From NCBI GenBank assembly GCA_025526915.1, contig JAHLKH010000077.1, positions 1 through 64,000 on the forward strand: a DNA stretch of 64,000 bases, in the 5' to 3' direction. Positions 49,006 to 60,982 of the stretch are shown one piece after another. Numbering within the stretch: position 1 is the stretch's first letter; every line of letters begins with the position of its first letter. The DNA is from Entophlyctis helioformis. Its lineage: Eukaryota > Chytridiomycota > Chytridiomycetes > Chytridiales > Chytriomycetaceae. Under the pieces are notes generated by a model that was given only the letters and a program-made list of their open reading frames with translations, was not told the DNA's origin and made no database searches. The position numbers and the translations under genes are program-made.

Positions 49006-50199
49006 ATGGCCAGCACCGCGAATGCGTCGTCGCTGTCGGCAGACGCTGTCGTCTTGGGCAGCGCTGCCAGTGCAGCCATTGGCGCCACGGAGTGGGCCGC
49101 CTACCGCGACAACTTCCTCGAAGCCAACTTCATCTCGACGACGGTCACGTTCTTCTGCTGCGTAAGCATCGCGCTGTCGTCGCGCTACCTCTACGCCAAT
49201 GTCGCTGTCAGCAAGATGCCGCTCGCTGCCGCCATTTCGTGGTTTCTGTCGTCGCTGCTCTTTGGCCTCAAGATATACTCCAACAACGCACCCATCGGCC
49301 TCTACGTGTGCGGCCCTGCGTCGTGGCTGGCCGACTATGTCACCCGCTGCCTCGTTCTGTGGTTCACGTACTACCGCACGCTCGCCGTCTGGCCAAATGC
49401 AGCCCTCCTCACGTACATGGTTGCTGCAATGCAGATTGCGAGCCTTGGACCGTTTGGGTATGTCCTCTACGTCTCCGCGCCAAACGGCCCCGTCGCGACC
49501 AACTCGGTGCAGTACAACGACGGCGCGAGCATCTATATTGCCACAGACTTGTTCTCGTCCGTATTCGACATTCTCCTGCTCGGTCGGTTGTGGGCGCTGA
49601 ATGCAGAGATGCGCAAGTCGCCTCTGAATGCAGACCTGGTCAACCCACGCTTCTTTGGCTTCTCTATCGCGTGCCTGTCGTTCATCCTGGTCATGTCGTG
49701 TGCCATGATCAGCGTCTTTTTGACCGCAAACGACCCATACTGGTCCTGGTACTCGATCCTTTTTTCGTTCCGGCTGCAGCTTACAGACGTGTTCTCAAAT
49801 CTCCTCCGAGACTCGCTCATCGAGGCCCGGTTTGAGTCGACAAAGGGAATGCGATTGCCCCACGACAATTCGTATCTCAACAAGCAGCAACTCATGCCGT
49901 CGGCGCCAGCACCGTCAAGGCAATCGCATGCCGTGGTCATCCAAACTCTGTCGCTTCAGACCGAGTCGTCCGGCTCGACGACACAAAAAGCACCCAACAA
50001 TCAGCTCGGCCCTCCTAAAATGCAAACCTCGACGGGCGGTACGCCCAATCTTGCATCGCCAAAGCGCCGGCAGCCGCAGAGTCGCGACGGTCAGTCTCTA
50101 CCCAAAGACCAAACCGCGTTGCTATCTCGCCGACTTTCCACAGGGTCGATTATACCATCCCCGCCGGAATCGCTCGACTCGCTCGTTCAAGCACGATGA
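49006..50199 (+). CDS. Seven-transmembrane protein, paralogue 1
   Basis: Intronless, 397 aa from ATG 49006. About seven hydrophobic helices run from TTVTFFCCVSIALSS to SWYSILFSFRLQL, with a short extracellular N-terminus and a Ser/Pro/Gln-rich C-tail of ~110 residues (about 49850-50199). Conserved stretches shared with the neighbour include FGLKIYSNNAPIGLYVCGP, WFTYYRTLAVWP and YVLYVSAPNGPVATNS. The topology resembles a receptor, but I cannot assign it to a GPCR family. It is divergent from PRA1. Confidence 0.75.
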   Translation: MASTANASSLSADAVVLGSAASAAIGATEWAAYRDNFLEANFISTTVTFFCCVSIALSSRYLYANVAVSKMPLAAAISWFLSSLLFGLKIYSNNAPIGLYVCGPASWLADYVTRCLVLWFTYYRTLAVWPNAALLTYMVAAMQIASLGPFGYVLYVSAPNGPVATNSVQYNDGASIYIATDLFSSVFDILLLGRLWALNAEMRKSPLNADLVNPRFFGFSIACLSFILVMSCAMISVFLTANDPYWSWYSILFSFRLQLTDVFSNLLRDSLIEARFESTKGMRLPHDNSYLNKQQLMPSAPAPSRQSHAVVIQTLSLQTESSGSTTQKAPNNQLGPPKMQTSTGGTPNLASPKRRQPQSRDGQSLPKDQTALLSRRLSTGSIIPSPPESLDSLVQAR

Positions 50200-50642
50200 G
50201 GCGATTCAGCCGGGGACTGTTTGCAACAAGATGCGCACAGCCCATGGCCCGATGCTTCCATACCATCACGCACCACTGCCCATACATACATTCTCACAAT
50301 ATATAGGCAACTCTATCGCCCATCCCCACTCTGCAGTCCGTCAATGCGGCAGACAGTTATGGCTGCCTGGACCCTGTTCAACGCTCGTCGCTTCAACCCC
50401 GGTGCGTTCAAGGTCACCTGGCCGCCAGCCTGGCTGGACTGTGGCACCGTCAAGTCGCGTCTGATTGGCCAATCTGAAGGGATGCAGCGACCGTCGTGTC
50501 GGAGCCCGGTTGACTTTTGTTGCCAGTGCGGCTGAAAGAGCAAACTCCCTCCACCCAAACCTTCCGCCCAGAGCCTGCCCCGGTGCTGGTGTAGTTGCAG
50601 CAGCACTCGACCGTGGCAGATATCAACAACAACAGCACAACC

Positions 50643-51581
50643 ATGGTTGTTATGAGTGGCACGAGCAGCATGGTGGCCAGCAATGCGACCGATGCAGACG
50701 CCGAATGGATGGAGTTCCGCCGAGGGTTTCTCGAAGCCAACTTGCACGCCACAACGGTCGCTTTTATCTGCTGCGTGACCATCGCGCTGTCGTCGCGCCA
50801 CCTCTACGTCTCTACGTTTATCAGCAAGTTGCCGCTCGCTGCCTCGTTTGTGTGGTTTCTGTCGTCGCTGCTCTTTGGCCTCAAGATATACTCCAACAAC
50901 GCACCTATCGGCCTCTACGTGTGCGGCCCAGTCTCGTGGCTGGCCGACTATGCCACCCGCTGCCTCGTTCTGTGGTTCACGTACTACCGCACGCTCGCCG
51001 TCTGGCCCAAAGTCGGGTTCCTCAAGTACCTCACCATCTCCATGCAGCTCATCAGCCTTGCCTCGTTCGGATACGTCCTCTACGTTTCCGCGCCAAACGG
51101 CCCCGTCGCGACCAACTCGGCGCAGTACAACGACGGCGCGAGCATCTACACGGCAACCGATCTGTTCTCGTCCATCCTTGACATTCTCCTGCTCGGTCGG
51201 CTCTGGGTCATCAACCAGTCTCTGCGCACGTCGACCATCCAGACACAGCTGGTCAAGCCGCGCTTTTTCCACTTTTCCATCGTGTGCCTGGTGTCCATGA
51301 TTGTGCTCTCGGGTCTCATGGTCGGCGTCTTTGTTACTGGAAACGATCCATTCTGGTCATGGTACACCACCTTCTTCTCGTTTCGCCTGTTTCTCACGGA
51401 CGTGTTCTCGAATCTCATGCGCGACTCGCTCATCGAGTCGCATATCCAAGGCGGACGGTTGTCGGACTACGAGTTGAAACGAGTCAGCACTGCCAACTCT
51501 CCTTTGCAAAACAGCGGCGGCCATGGCCGTGTCGTTTTCAGCCGCACGTCCGACAGCTATGCAGACGTCGACGAGCGTTGA
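50643..51581 (+). CDS. Seven-transmembrane protein, paralogue 2
   Basis: Tandem paralogue of the previous gene, same strand, intronless, 312 aa from ATG 50643 with a much shorter C-tail. The membrane core aligns without gaps to paralogue 1 by eye; the N-terminus and tail are unrelated. Asn-rich N-terminal sites (SNATD) could be glycosylated. The 50200-50642 spacer contains no gene I can support. AATAAA at 51603-51608 may be its polyadenylation signal. Confidence 0.75.
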   Translation: MVVMSGTSSMVASNATDADAEWMEFRRGFLEANLHATTVAFICCVTIALSSRHLYVSTFISKLPLAASFVWFLSSLLFGLKIYSNNAPIGLYVCGPVSWLADYATRCLVLWFTYYRTLAVWPKVGFLKYLTISMQLISLASFGYVLYVSAPNGPVATNSAQYNDGASIYTATDLFSSILDILLLGRLWVINQSLRTSTIQTQLVKPRFFHFSIVCLVSMIVLSGLMVGVFVTGNDPFWSWYTTFFSFRLFLTDVFSNLMRDSLIESHIQGGRLSDYELKRVSTANSPLQNSGGHGRVVFSRTSDSYADVDER

Positions 51582-51739
51582 GGAGTGTACAGGATGGTCG
51601 CGAATAAAGGCATGCTCGATCCATTCTTGGTCAATCGGCGTGCTCTCCTGCTGGGCCGCACAACATCGCCGTCGCCAATGCTTTATTAGACGGCCACTGC
51701 ATCGAGCGGCGTGTTTGGCAAAGCGTGCATCGTCGGAAA

Positions 51740-52020
51740 CGATTCTTCTGTTCTCGTCGTCGTTTGGTGCTCAAGGCCACAGTGCCAAGCGCGACCTCGA
51801 GGTCGCTGAGCCCGTCACCGTCGTTTCGCTCAGCGAAGCAGTCGAGACCGCCATCAAGGAACTCGGTGGTGGCATTGCCCTCAACGATCATGCTGCGGCC
51901 AAGCCGACGCTTGTGTACAGACAGCTGCCCGATGGCAAGCTCGCTTACACGTTCAAGTTTGAGCTCAAGAACGAGGACGAGTCCAAGTGGTTCCAGGTCG
52001 CTGTCGATGCTGCCACAGGC
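51740..52020 (+). pseudogene. Fungalysin (M36 metalloprotease) prodomain fragment
   Basis: The readable frame has VTVVSLSEAVETAIKELGGG, KPTLVYRQLPDGKLAYTFKF and WFQVAVDAATGG, typical of the FTP/PepSY-like prodomain of fungalysins. No signal peptide precedes it in frame. Downstream there is no catalytic HExxH domain before the CSE1 gene starts at 52197. It is best read as a truncated relic. Fungalysins are expanded in several chytrids. Confidence 0.6.
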
Positions 52021-52196
52021 GGGTCTCGCTTGTGGCACACTGCACTCGATCGATGCCGTGCCTGCGATTCGCTTGCATGCTCACGCCACGCATGTGCATC
52101 GTCATGGCTGTCCATCTGCTTGCAGGCGACTTGTCTTTGCACTTGCAGCGACTCACGATGCAAGCGCGGTCACCCAACATCTCGCAAACGCTTCGA

Positions 52197-55100
52197 ATGG
52201 ATCTTGCAACGTGCCTGCAGCAGACGCTGGTGCCCGCGACCCGCAAGCTGGGTGCGTCCGTCGTGCTGCTGCTGCTGCTGCTGTCCGCTGTTTGCTGTCC
52301 GCTGTGCTGCGCCTGGTAGTGCTGCTGCTGCCGTTCGCTGCTGCCAGCCAGCCAGCGTGGCCTCGCCGCCAGCCAGCCCCGTGCACCGTCACCACCACCA
52401 CCACCACCACCAGCCAGCCTGCCCACTGACGCTGACTGCCACAACGCACCCTCACCTGCACCTGCAGCCGAGCAGCAGCTCGCAGCCGGCGAGGCCTCGC
52501 CCGGCTTTGCCGTCATGCTGCTGAGCCTGGTGCAGAGCCCCGCCACCGACCCCAGCGTGCGCTTTGCGGCCGCCCTCTACTTCAAGAACCTGGCCAAGAA
52601 GCACTGGAAGCAGGTGCGTCTGTTCTGTGTGCTGTTGTGTTGTGTGTTCCATGTCTTGCCTACCATGCCTACCTTGTCTGCCATGCCTGCCATGTCTTGC
52701 TAACCCCCCGCTGGCCATCCATCCTGGCCATCCTGGCATCCGCTTCTCGTTCGCTTCTCGTCCGCTTCTGGCCCGCTTCTCGTCCAGATTGACGGCGAGC
52801 AGGACTTTCTGGCCGCCGAGGACCGCGACGCCATCAAGGCCACGATCGTGCCCCTCATGATCTCGGTGCCCTCGTCGCTGCAGCTGCAGCTGAGCGAGGC
52901 CGTCACCATCATCGCCGACAACGACTTTCCCGGCAAGTGGAAGAACCTGATCCAGGTGCGTTGAACGCTGCTGCTGCTTGCTTGGCTTGCCCACTCGGCG
53001 TGCGTCCCGCCCGATCCCTCGCCTGTTCGCTTGCCGCTCAGTCTGGCATCCGGCCAGCGAGCACCTCCTTTTCTTTCCTTTTCTGCCGCAGCCGCTTCCT
53101 TGCTGGCTGCGCGTGCATGCCGTTTCCACTTGGCACTCACTCTCTGCTCGACTCCCAACAGGATCTCGTCGCCCGCCTCAACCTTCAGGACCTCAACGTC
53201 AACATCGGCGTGCTGCAGACGGCCCACTCCATCTTCAAGCGCTGGCGCCACCAGTTCCGCACAGACGCCCTGTACCTCGAGATCAAGTTTGTCATTGACA
53301 ACTTTGCCGGCCCGTACCTTGAATTCTTCAAGGTCGGTCTGTTTTACTGGCTGGCTGGCTTGCTTGCATACATCCTCTTGTTTTCTGACCTGCTCTTGTT
53401 CGACGTCACGCTGCGCGCTATTGGCAGGCTATCGACGGGCTCATTGATGCCAACTCTGGTGACAAGGCCACGCTCGAGAAGCTGTTCGAGATCCTCTTCC
53501 TCCTCACAAAGATCTTCTACAGCTTCACCTGTCTGGATCTGCCCGAGTTCTTCGAGGACCACCAGAACGAGTTCATGGACCTGTTCAGCAAGTACCTGAC
53601 CTACTCGAACCCGCTCCTTGTCTCTGTACGTCATCCATCATCCGCGATTGCTGTTGTCGCCATTCTATTGACACTCTGGCGCCATCTGCCCCGACACCAG
53701 CCTTCGGACGAGGCTGGCCACATGGAAAAGGTCAAGGCTATGATCTGCGAGAACATTGATCTCTTTGCCCGGATGTACGAGGACGAGTTTACTCGTCTTC
53801 CGCAGTTTGTGCAATTGGTCTGGACTCTGCTCACCACGACCAGCATCGAGCAAAAGAACGACGTGCTCGTCAGCCGCATGCTCGCCTTCCTGACATCCAT
53901 CATTAAGCCGGTGCGCCACCGCGAGCTGTTCAACAACCCAGCGACCCTGCAGAGCATCTGTCGCGAGATTATTCTTCCCAACATGACTCTCCGTGGTAGG
54001 TTCGGCTGCTTGCTCTCTCCATCTGTCTCTGCTCGTGGTGACCGAGTGTTGACGCCCATGCCTTGTCTTGTGCAGAGTCGGACGAGGAGCTCTTTGAGGA
54101 TGACCCGATCGAATACATCCGTCGCGACCTCGAGGGATCCGGTAAGTGCCGAGTGCTTGCCAGCTTGGCCAGCCACTCTGCAATCGTGCTGACTATCAGG
54201 CGGGGACCTGGTTGTGCCATCAGACAGCGAAACGCGCCGCAACGCCGCCGCTGAGCTTGTGCGCGGCCTTCTCGAGCACTTTGCCAAGGAGGTCACGGAG
54301 ATCTTCTCGCAGGATGTCAACCGATTCCTGACAGTATGTGCCGCGTTTCCATCACGCCTCGTGTTGGTCATGTAACTCACACACCAACGCTTGTTGCTCA
54401 GAGCTATGCAGCCAACCCTGCGGCAAACTGGCAGGCCAAGGACACGGCTCTGTATCTTATTACGTCGCTGTCCGCCAAGAGCCTCACTGCCCAGACCGGC
54501 GCCACACAGACCAACGAGCACATCCAGATTGCCGACGTTTTTGCTGCACACGTCCTGCCCGATCTCCAAGCGCCTGTCGAGGGTGCCATGCACCACATCA
54601 TCAAAGTCGACGCCATCAAGTACCTGACTGTGTTCCGTGGCCAGGTCAGTCTCTCATCATGGCTGGACCTCGTACCTTGCCGCTATGATTGACGCTACCG
54701 GCTCTTTTGCTCACTTACTTTCCTGCATCCCTCCCTTGCCATCACAACAACAGTTGACCAAGCAGCAGCTTGTCTCGATCCTGCCGCTGGTTGCCAACCA
54801 CCTCGGCTCCTCCAACTTTGTGGTACACACGTGGGCCGCCCATGCCATTGAGCGCATCTTTGCCATGAAGGCGGGCAACGCGCTCCTCTTCACTCCGGCA
54901 GACACCGCCATCATGTCTGGCCCCATCCTCGCGCGTCTCTTTGACCTCATCGAGGCCGGCCGCACACCCGAGAAGCTTGCGGAGAACGACTACCTGATGA
55001 AGTGTGCTATGCGCACCATTGCGACGGTCCGCGACCAGATCCCCGACTTCCAGAACGTGCTGGTGCGTTTGACCAACATCATCAAGGAGATCAGCAAGAA

Positions 55101-56810
55101 CCCGAGCAACCCCAAGTTCAACCACTTTGTGTTCGAGTCGCTTGCTGTGCTTGTCCGGTAAGTCGGGCTCTCGAGGTTTTTGGCGCAGCGCTAAACGAAG
55201 AGGCAAGGCTGGCATGCTGACACGAGTATGCCCACCTCGGTAGATTTGTGTGCGTCACCAACCCTGGATCCGTGTCGGAATTCGAGACTTTCCTCGTGCC
55301 GCAGCTTCTCAACATTATCCAGATTGAGGTGGCAGGTAAGGATGAACGCGTAGGTCTGCCGGCTCTCTGTCTCCGCCGGCTTCCCCAACTTACGCGACTG
55401 CATGGATGTGCGACAGAGTTTGCGCCGTATGTCTTCCAGATCCTTGGCCAGCTGCTCTCGCTCCACGCACAGCCTGGCCTGCCTCCTACGTACCAGTCGC
55501 TCATCACGCCGCTTGTCACGCCCACGACTTGGGAGAGCCAGAGTGAGTTGGCCTGGATGGGCACCGTTCATCTGTCCGCCTTTGCCGGGCTCACCGATAC
55601 TGACTCTGCACAACCATGTCCCATGGCAACCAACAGCCAATGTCCCTGCGCTTGTTGGTCTCCTGCAGGCGTTTGTGACCAAGGGCTCGGCCGAGATTGT
55701 GGCTGGACAGAAGCTCGGCCCGATCCTGGGTGTGTGCCAGAAGCTGCTCTCGTCGCGCGTCAACGACACCCACGGCTTTGAGCTGCTCATGACCATCTTT
55801 GAGTACACGTCCACGTGAGATCCTAATCGTGCCTTGAGTTTGGCAGCATGAACACGCTGACTGACTGACTGACTGACTAACTGACTGACTGACCGGCTGG
55901 CTGACTGGCTCGGTTGTGGCTGGTTCTCTTGGCAGACGCGACCTCGCTCCCTTTGTGCAGAACATCTTTGTGGTTCTGCTCACACGCCTGTCGCAGCACA
56001 AGACGACCAAGTTCTCGTCTGGATTCCTCAACTTTATCAGTTTCCTGTTCGCCCTTGAGCGTCCCGATCTGACGGTCGACTCTGTGATTGCGATCATGGA
56101 CTCTTTGCAGCCAACGTGAGTGTGGCGTGACTTGCCGGTTGGGCTGCACCCGCCACTCGATCCTCACGCCGTCTGTGTCCTGCGTTCACTGCAATACTAG
56201 GCCTCTGTTTGGCGGTCTGCTGCAGAACATTCTGCTGCCCGAGCTGCGTGCGCTTGTTGTGCCAGCTGACCGCAGACGCTGTGCCATTGGCATGACCAAG
56301 CTCCTCACGGAGAGCAACACGATGCTCAACAGCAACTACTTCCCCATCTGGTAGGCGTCCCTCTTGCGACTGTGCGCCGTTCGGGATCTGCCCCTCATCA
56401 TTGTCATTGTGATCATGAATGCCATGGCCGGCTCACCACATGCCGCGCATGGCATGGACATGGACAGGCCGGAAGTGCTGCTGGTGACCATGGGTCTGCT
56501 GGACACGCTCGAGGGATCGCTGCCGGGCGGCGGCGTGGCCGACGAGGAGGTGGACGTGCTTGCGAGCCTCGAGGAGGAGACGGGCTACCAGGCCAGCTTT
56601 GTGCGTCTGGCGACGGTCGCACGGCCCAGCCGCGACGCGGTGTTTGCGCGGTTCCCGGACCCGGCGCAGTACCTCGGGCAGGCGGTCGCGCGGCTCAGCC
56701 AGGCGCACCCGGGCAAGGTCGAGGCGATTGTGCAGAGCCAGCTGCCGCAGGAGAAGGCGACGCAGCTGCGGAGCTTTATGCAGACGGCCGGCGTGACGCT
56801 GCTGCGCTGA
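52197..56810 (+). CDS. CSE1: Exportin-2 / CSE1 (importin-alpha re-exporter)
   Basis: Sixteen exons: 52197-52251, 52468-52613, 52788-52955, 53162-53332, 53428-53625, 53701-53995, 54076-54141, 54200-54333, 54402-54644, 54754-55157, 55244-55335, 55417-55542, 55637-55814, 55936-56115, 56201-56350, 56468-56810. They total 2949 nt (982 aa), the normal family length, with no frame errors. Markers: [15 protein letters not shown] and [15 protein letters not shown] (importin-beta N-terminal), [20 protein letters not shown] and [15 protein letters not shown] (CSE1-type centre), and [20 protein letters not shown] near the C-terminus. It returns importin-alpha to the cytoplasm with RanGTP. An in-frame upstream ATG exists at 52158. 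Confidence 0.95.
55857..55893 (+). repeat. CTGA tetranucleotide microsatellite
   Basis: About nine CTGA units with one interruption (CTAA), inside the intron between exons 13 and 14 of CSE1. CTGAC is also the common branch-point-like motif of introns in this window. Confidence 0.8.
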
Positions 56811-56976
56811 TCTTGCCTCTGTTCGTTGCGTTCCTTTGCCATCCGCCGCTGTCTGCGATCTGTCGCTGCCTATCTGCGTATGTCTGTCTGTCTGCGTATC
56901 TGTCCGTCTGTCTGTTGTGCAATACATTGCGTGTTGGACGTTGCATCGAAACAGCCAAACAAGCTTCGACGCGGAG

Positions 56977-57665
56977 ATGGGCGACGACAACAACAGCGAC
57001 AGCGACAGCGACGTGCAGCGAGACGCCCTGCCCGACGCACGCCCTCGCCCGCTTGCAGGCGTGCCGGCCAGTGCCGTGCGGCTGTCGGCGGCGGCTGATG
57101 CCAAGGCACCGGCCGGCGTCACGGTCAGCGAGGACAGCGCCGTGCCTGTGCCTGTGCCACCAGCAGCAGCAGTCGTGGCACCAGCAGATGCCAGGGACGC
57201 AGACGCCGACACGGACGCAGCGTCCATGTCCACTAGCGTCACGGCTGTCACGGCACCCGCAGACGACCCGTCGACGCTGTGGGCACGCTTCTCCGAAGGC
57301 CTCGCCTTTCTCGTGCAGCGAGCCCGCTCCAAGCTGCACAACCAGCGGCTCGACGACGGCGCCCAGGACCTCTTGCGTCTCGCGTCCCGCTACACGGCGT
57401 CGGCCCGCTCCGCTGCCGGCTATGGCGGCGGCAACGGCAGCAGCAGCGGCAGCGGCGGCCAGGTGACGCTGCTTGCCAGCACGTACGCGCATGCGTCCAC
57501 CGCGTCGTTCCTTGAAGACTTTTATTCGCGGATATGGGTGACGTACCGCCGTGGGTTCCCACCCATCACGCCGGGCGGGTACACGTCGGACGCGGGCTGG
57601 GGGTGCATGCTGCGCAGTGGGCAGATGATGCTGGCGAGTGCGTTCATGGTGCACGAGCTTGGCAG

Positions 57666-57720
<55 letters not shown>

Positions 57721-58878
57721 CTGTCTATCGTGTCGCTTTGTGCTGCTTCCAGGCGTCGCGTGGCATGGGCAGGCGAGGCTGACGACGGTCTGCTGGACAG
57801 ATTGGCGGATGGCAACTGCAGCGTCGGATACAGCGTCGTGGCTCAAGTACACGCAGATTGTGGCAAGGTTCCTGGATGTGCACGCGAGCCCGTACTCGAT
57901 CCACAAGATTGCGCTTCTGGGCCGCCAGTTTGACAAGCAGGTCGGCGAGTGGTTTGGGCCGAGCACCATCTCTCAAGTGCTGCGGTGCGTCTCTTGGCTT
58001 TGCGCTTTCCAGGCCATGCAACTGATCTGCGTGCCTCGATGGATCGTTGTTTGGACAGAGTGCTGGTCAATAGCGACGAGCAGACCAACCTTCGCGTTGT
58101 GGTCGCCAACGACGGCGTGGTGTACAAGAACGAGGTGCGCCAGGTCATGTCGACCACGCGCGAAGATGGCCGGCCCACATCGCTTTTGCTGCTTGTGCCG
58201 CTGCGGCTTGGCGTCGACTCGATGAATCCCATATACCATCCCGGTCTCAAGGTGCGACGACGGGCGTTGGAGACATCCAGATGCGTGGACATGTGCACTG
58301 ACGCTCTGCCCTGCTGTAAATCACCAGCATTGCTTTACCATTACCAACTGTGTTGGCATTGCGGGGTGAGTGGCGAACCTTGCACCCAACGCTGTCTACG
58401 CACACACGCTGACGGTCAATGCGGTTGGACCACAGTGGCAGGCCCAATTCGTCGCTCTTCTTTATCGGCACGGATGGCGACAACCTCATGTACTTGGACC
58501 CCCACTACCAGCGGCCAAGTGTAGAATGTCGCGACGTGTCTTTATACAAGATGGAGGTATGCATGCGCAGCAGCCTGCGTCTTGCCTCGCTGTGTTCTTG
58601 GTGGCGGCCCGACTCATGCGTATCTTGTCATCTGGGTCGTCAAACGACATTCGCAGGATCTGCTGAGCTACCACTGCGAGACCGTGCGTCTGCTGCCACT
58701 GTCGTCCATGGACCCGTCCCTGGTCATTGGCTTTTACTGCAAGGACATTCAGTCGTTTGAAGCACTTTGCGTGAATGCAGAGGCGCTGTCGAATGGCCAG
58801 ACGCCGCTGTTTACCATTGAGGAAGATGCATCTGCCTTTGAAGCCGAAGTTGACGTCTTGTCCGACGATGACTTGTGA
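56977..58878 (+). CDS. ATG4: Autophagy cysteine protease ATG4
   Basis: Six exons: 56977-57667, 57753-57984, 58059-58251, 58328-58365, 58442-58556, 58657-58878; 1491 nt, 496 aa. The N-terminus is Asp/Ala/Val-rich. Catalytic Cys is in [21 protein letters not shown]-like [12 protein letters not shown] and [14 protein letters not shown] follow, and the catalytic Asp/His pair is in [13 protein letters not shown]4 trims ATG8 precursors and releases ATG8 from lipid. The stretch before the Asp/His site (GIAGPNSSLFF) is slightly shorter than in relatives, and the exon 4/5 boundary should be checked. Exon 1 is followed by a (GT)n tract at its splice donor. Confidence 0.93.
57668..57718 (+). repeat. (GT)25 microsatellite at the splice donor of ATG4 intron 1
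   Basis: Fifty-one bases of alternating GT start exactly at the 5' end of the 85-bp intron, filling more than half of it. Any GT in the tract could act as a donor; only some choices keep the frame. Confidence 0.9.
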
Positions 58879-59017
58879 GCCGCTGCCACCTCCCTCTTCT
58901 CGCTCTCTCTGTCACTATGTCACAAATGTATCATTGTCCCAGTGTCCGCTATTGGCCGCGTGAGATTCATTCGACATGCACATCCAAGCAGCGCCAGCTT
59001 CCGGCGACGCGAGTGGG

Positions 59018-60982
59018 CTACAGACCGTCATGGAGAGACGGCAGAGACTGCGAGGGTGCCATGGCCACACGCGCAACCGCATACACAAGCACAGCGCCAC
59101 CGATAACCAGAACAGCGCGTCGCACATGACGCGACGTGTACACTGCATACAGCGTGTGTCGCCAGTCGCTTGCACTGCCGCTCGCGTTGACACCACCTGG
59201 CGGGCTCTTGCGGCGGCGCAGCTCCCGCTCGAGCGCTGCAGCCTGAGCGACCTCGTCCATGACTTTCTTGTGGCGGTTAAACATGTCGTGCACGGCCGCG
59301 TCGTCAAACGGCGCTGCAGGGTCAAGCGGCCGCGTGTGGGCCGTGTACTGCGATGCGGCCGTGTCCGTGCCGAGCTTCCTGCGCTCCGACACGAGCAGCG
59401 TTGTCTCGGGCGGGAACTTGTCATACATGTCCAGAGCAGTGGCAATAACCCGCTCCAGACCAAGCACCGACACCGCACTGCTGGACGACTGCTGCTGCTG
59501 CTGCTGAGACGGTGGCGGCGTGTCCTCGTCTTGGTGCGATGGCTTGGCTGGCCGACGACGGTTTCCAAGCGACGACGCGACGCCTGAGCGCATGAGATGA
59601 TTGTGGATGAGCGCCATATCAGAGTCCAGCTCCATGAGCGTGTGTTTCTGCGACACGACAATGGCCGCAGCAACGTAGACGGGCATGAGCGGGCTCGACG
59701 ACACAAACAGGTCAAACAGCCGCGACGCGTGGTGGGCATTGTGCACGTCGTGGCTGAACCACGTCAGGATCCACGAAATGGCAAAGATGGCTTGGAACCG
59801 CGTGGTCGCTGCATTGGGACCCGACATACCGTTGCCGCCGCTCGCAGGCACCGGCGACGCATTAGACATGTCGTCGTTCTCGGCGTCTGCCAACGTGCGC
59901 GCAAGTTCCGGATCGATGCGCGACACCAGGATGGAGAGACAGTCGGTGTACGTCATGGTGGTGGCCAGCGACGGCTCCATAAAGTCGCGCAGCCACATGA
60001 GCGCGAGGTTGGGTGCCGCGCGTGTCGCCAGCCGCTCGCCCAGCACAAGCAGCAGGATCGCGCACACGTCGTGGAACCCTTGGTAGTAGCTCAGCCTGTC
60101 CAGTCGTGGTCAGCAGTGCAGGACTCGCGTGAGGGTCGCGTGCAGTGGCTGTGCCTACCATGGGTATTTGCGGAAGACGGACAGGATAACGCGGTTGAGC
60201 GCCGGACGCAGCGAGTCCATGTCGTGTTGGCGGGCCAGGCCGCTGATCTGCTCTTTGAACTGCACAAACGAGCGGTTGACGTCCAGGCCGACCTGGTGGA
60301 CCAGATCTGGATCCAGGCCGTGGGCTGCGGGTTCAAGCGGCGCAGATACTGTTGGTGCTGTTGTTGCCGGCGGATCGTCGGCTGCGGGGTCTGGGGCGTA
60401 TGTGGGATCTGAGGGTTCTGCATCCAGCGATGGTGGTGGTGGTGCACCGTCTGCATCTGTGTGCATCAGCAGTGGGTCAGCTGGCCAGCCAGCACGCCAT
60501 CATCGTGAGCATTCTCCGACATGGACGCACGCACCGCTTGAAGAAGCCGGAGCCGGAGCAGGAGCAGGATCGCAGTGCAGCAGCATGGCCCAGCACCGAC
60601 GCCGCAGCGCGCGGGTCAGGAAACCGCCGGGCGAGCGGCCCAGCAGCCGCAGCCGCTCAAGGTCGCCGTCGGCCAGCGCCTCTCGGATCTCCTGCGTCTT
60701 GGACACCAGCAGCATTGATGCGCGGCTGAACTGCGATGCCGTTGTCTGCTGCGGGGACGCCGGCCTTGCTGCTCGTGGCGAGCTTGGCGTGCGGGACCGC
60801 GAGGCCGACCCTTGCAGCTGCTGGTCGCGCAGATGCCGTGCGGCTTGCTTGGACGTGCGTCTGCGGGTCGTGGCAGCTGCCGTTGTCGTTGCCGTTGCTG
60901 CCGTTGCTGCTGCTGATGCTGCTGCGTCGGCGCTGGTGTGTGTGTGCAAGGCGCCGTCTGCGGCATCCTGAAGCGGTGGCAT
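59018..60982 (-). CDS. TBC-domain Rab GTPase-activating protein, TBC1D20/Gyp8-like
   Basis: Three exons: 60982-60535, 60480-60159 and 60095-59018; 1848 nt, 615 aa. The TBC domain starts at LRRRCWAMLL, shows the arginine finger in LDVNRSF and the glutamine finger in LSYYQGFHD, and continues with FMEPSLATTMTY and ILTWFSHDV. A C-terminal hydrophobic helix (AVLVIGGAVLVYAVARVAM) anchors it in a membrane. The TBC plus C-terminal anchor arrangement is that of TBC1D20, an ER-linked GAP for Rab1/Rab18-type GTPases. It has a Gln run (QQQQQQ) in a variable insert. It diverges from PAM2 cassette copy C. Confidence 0.88.
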
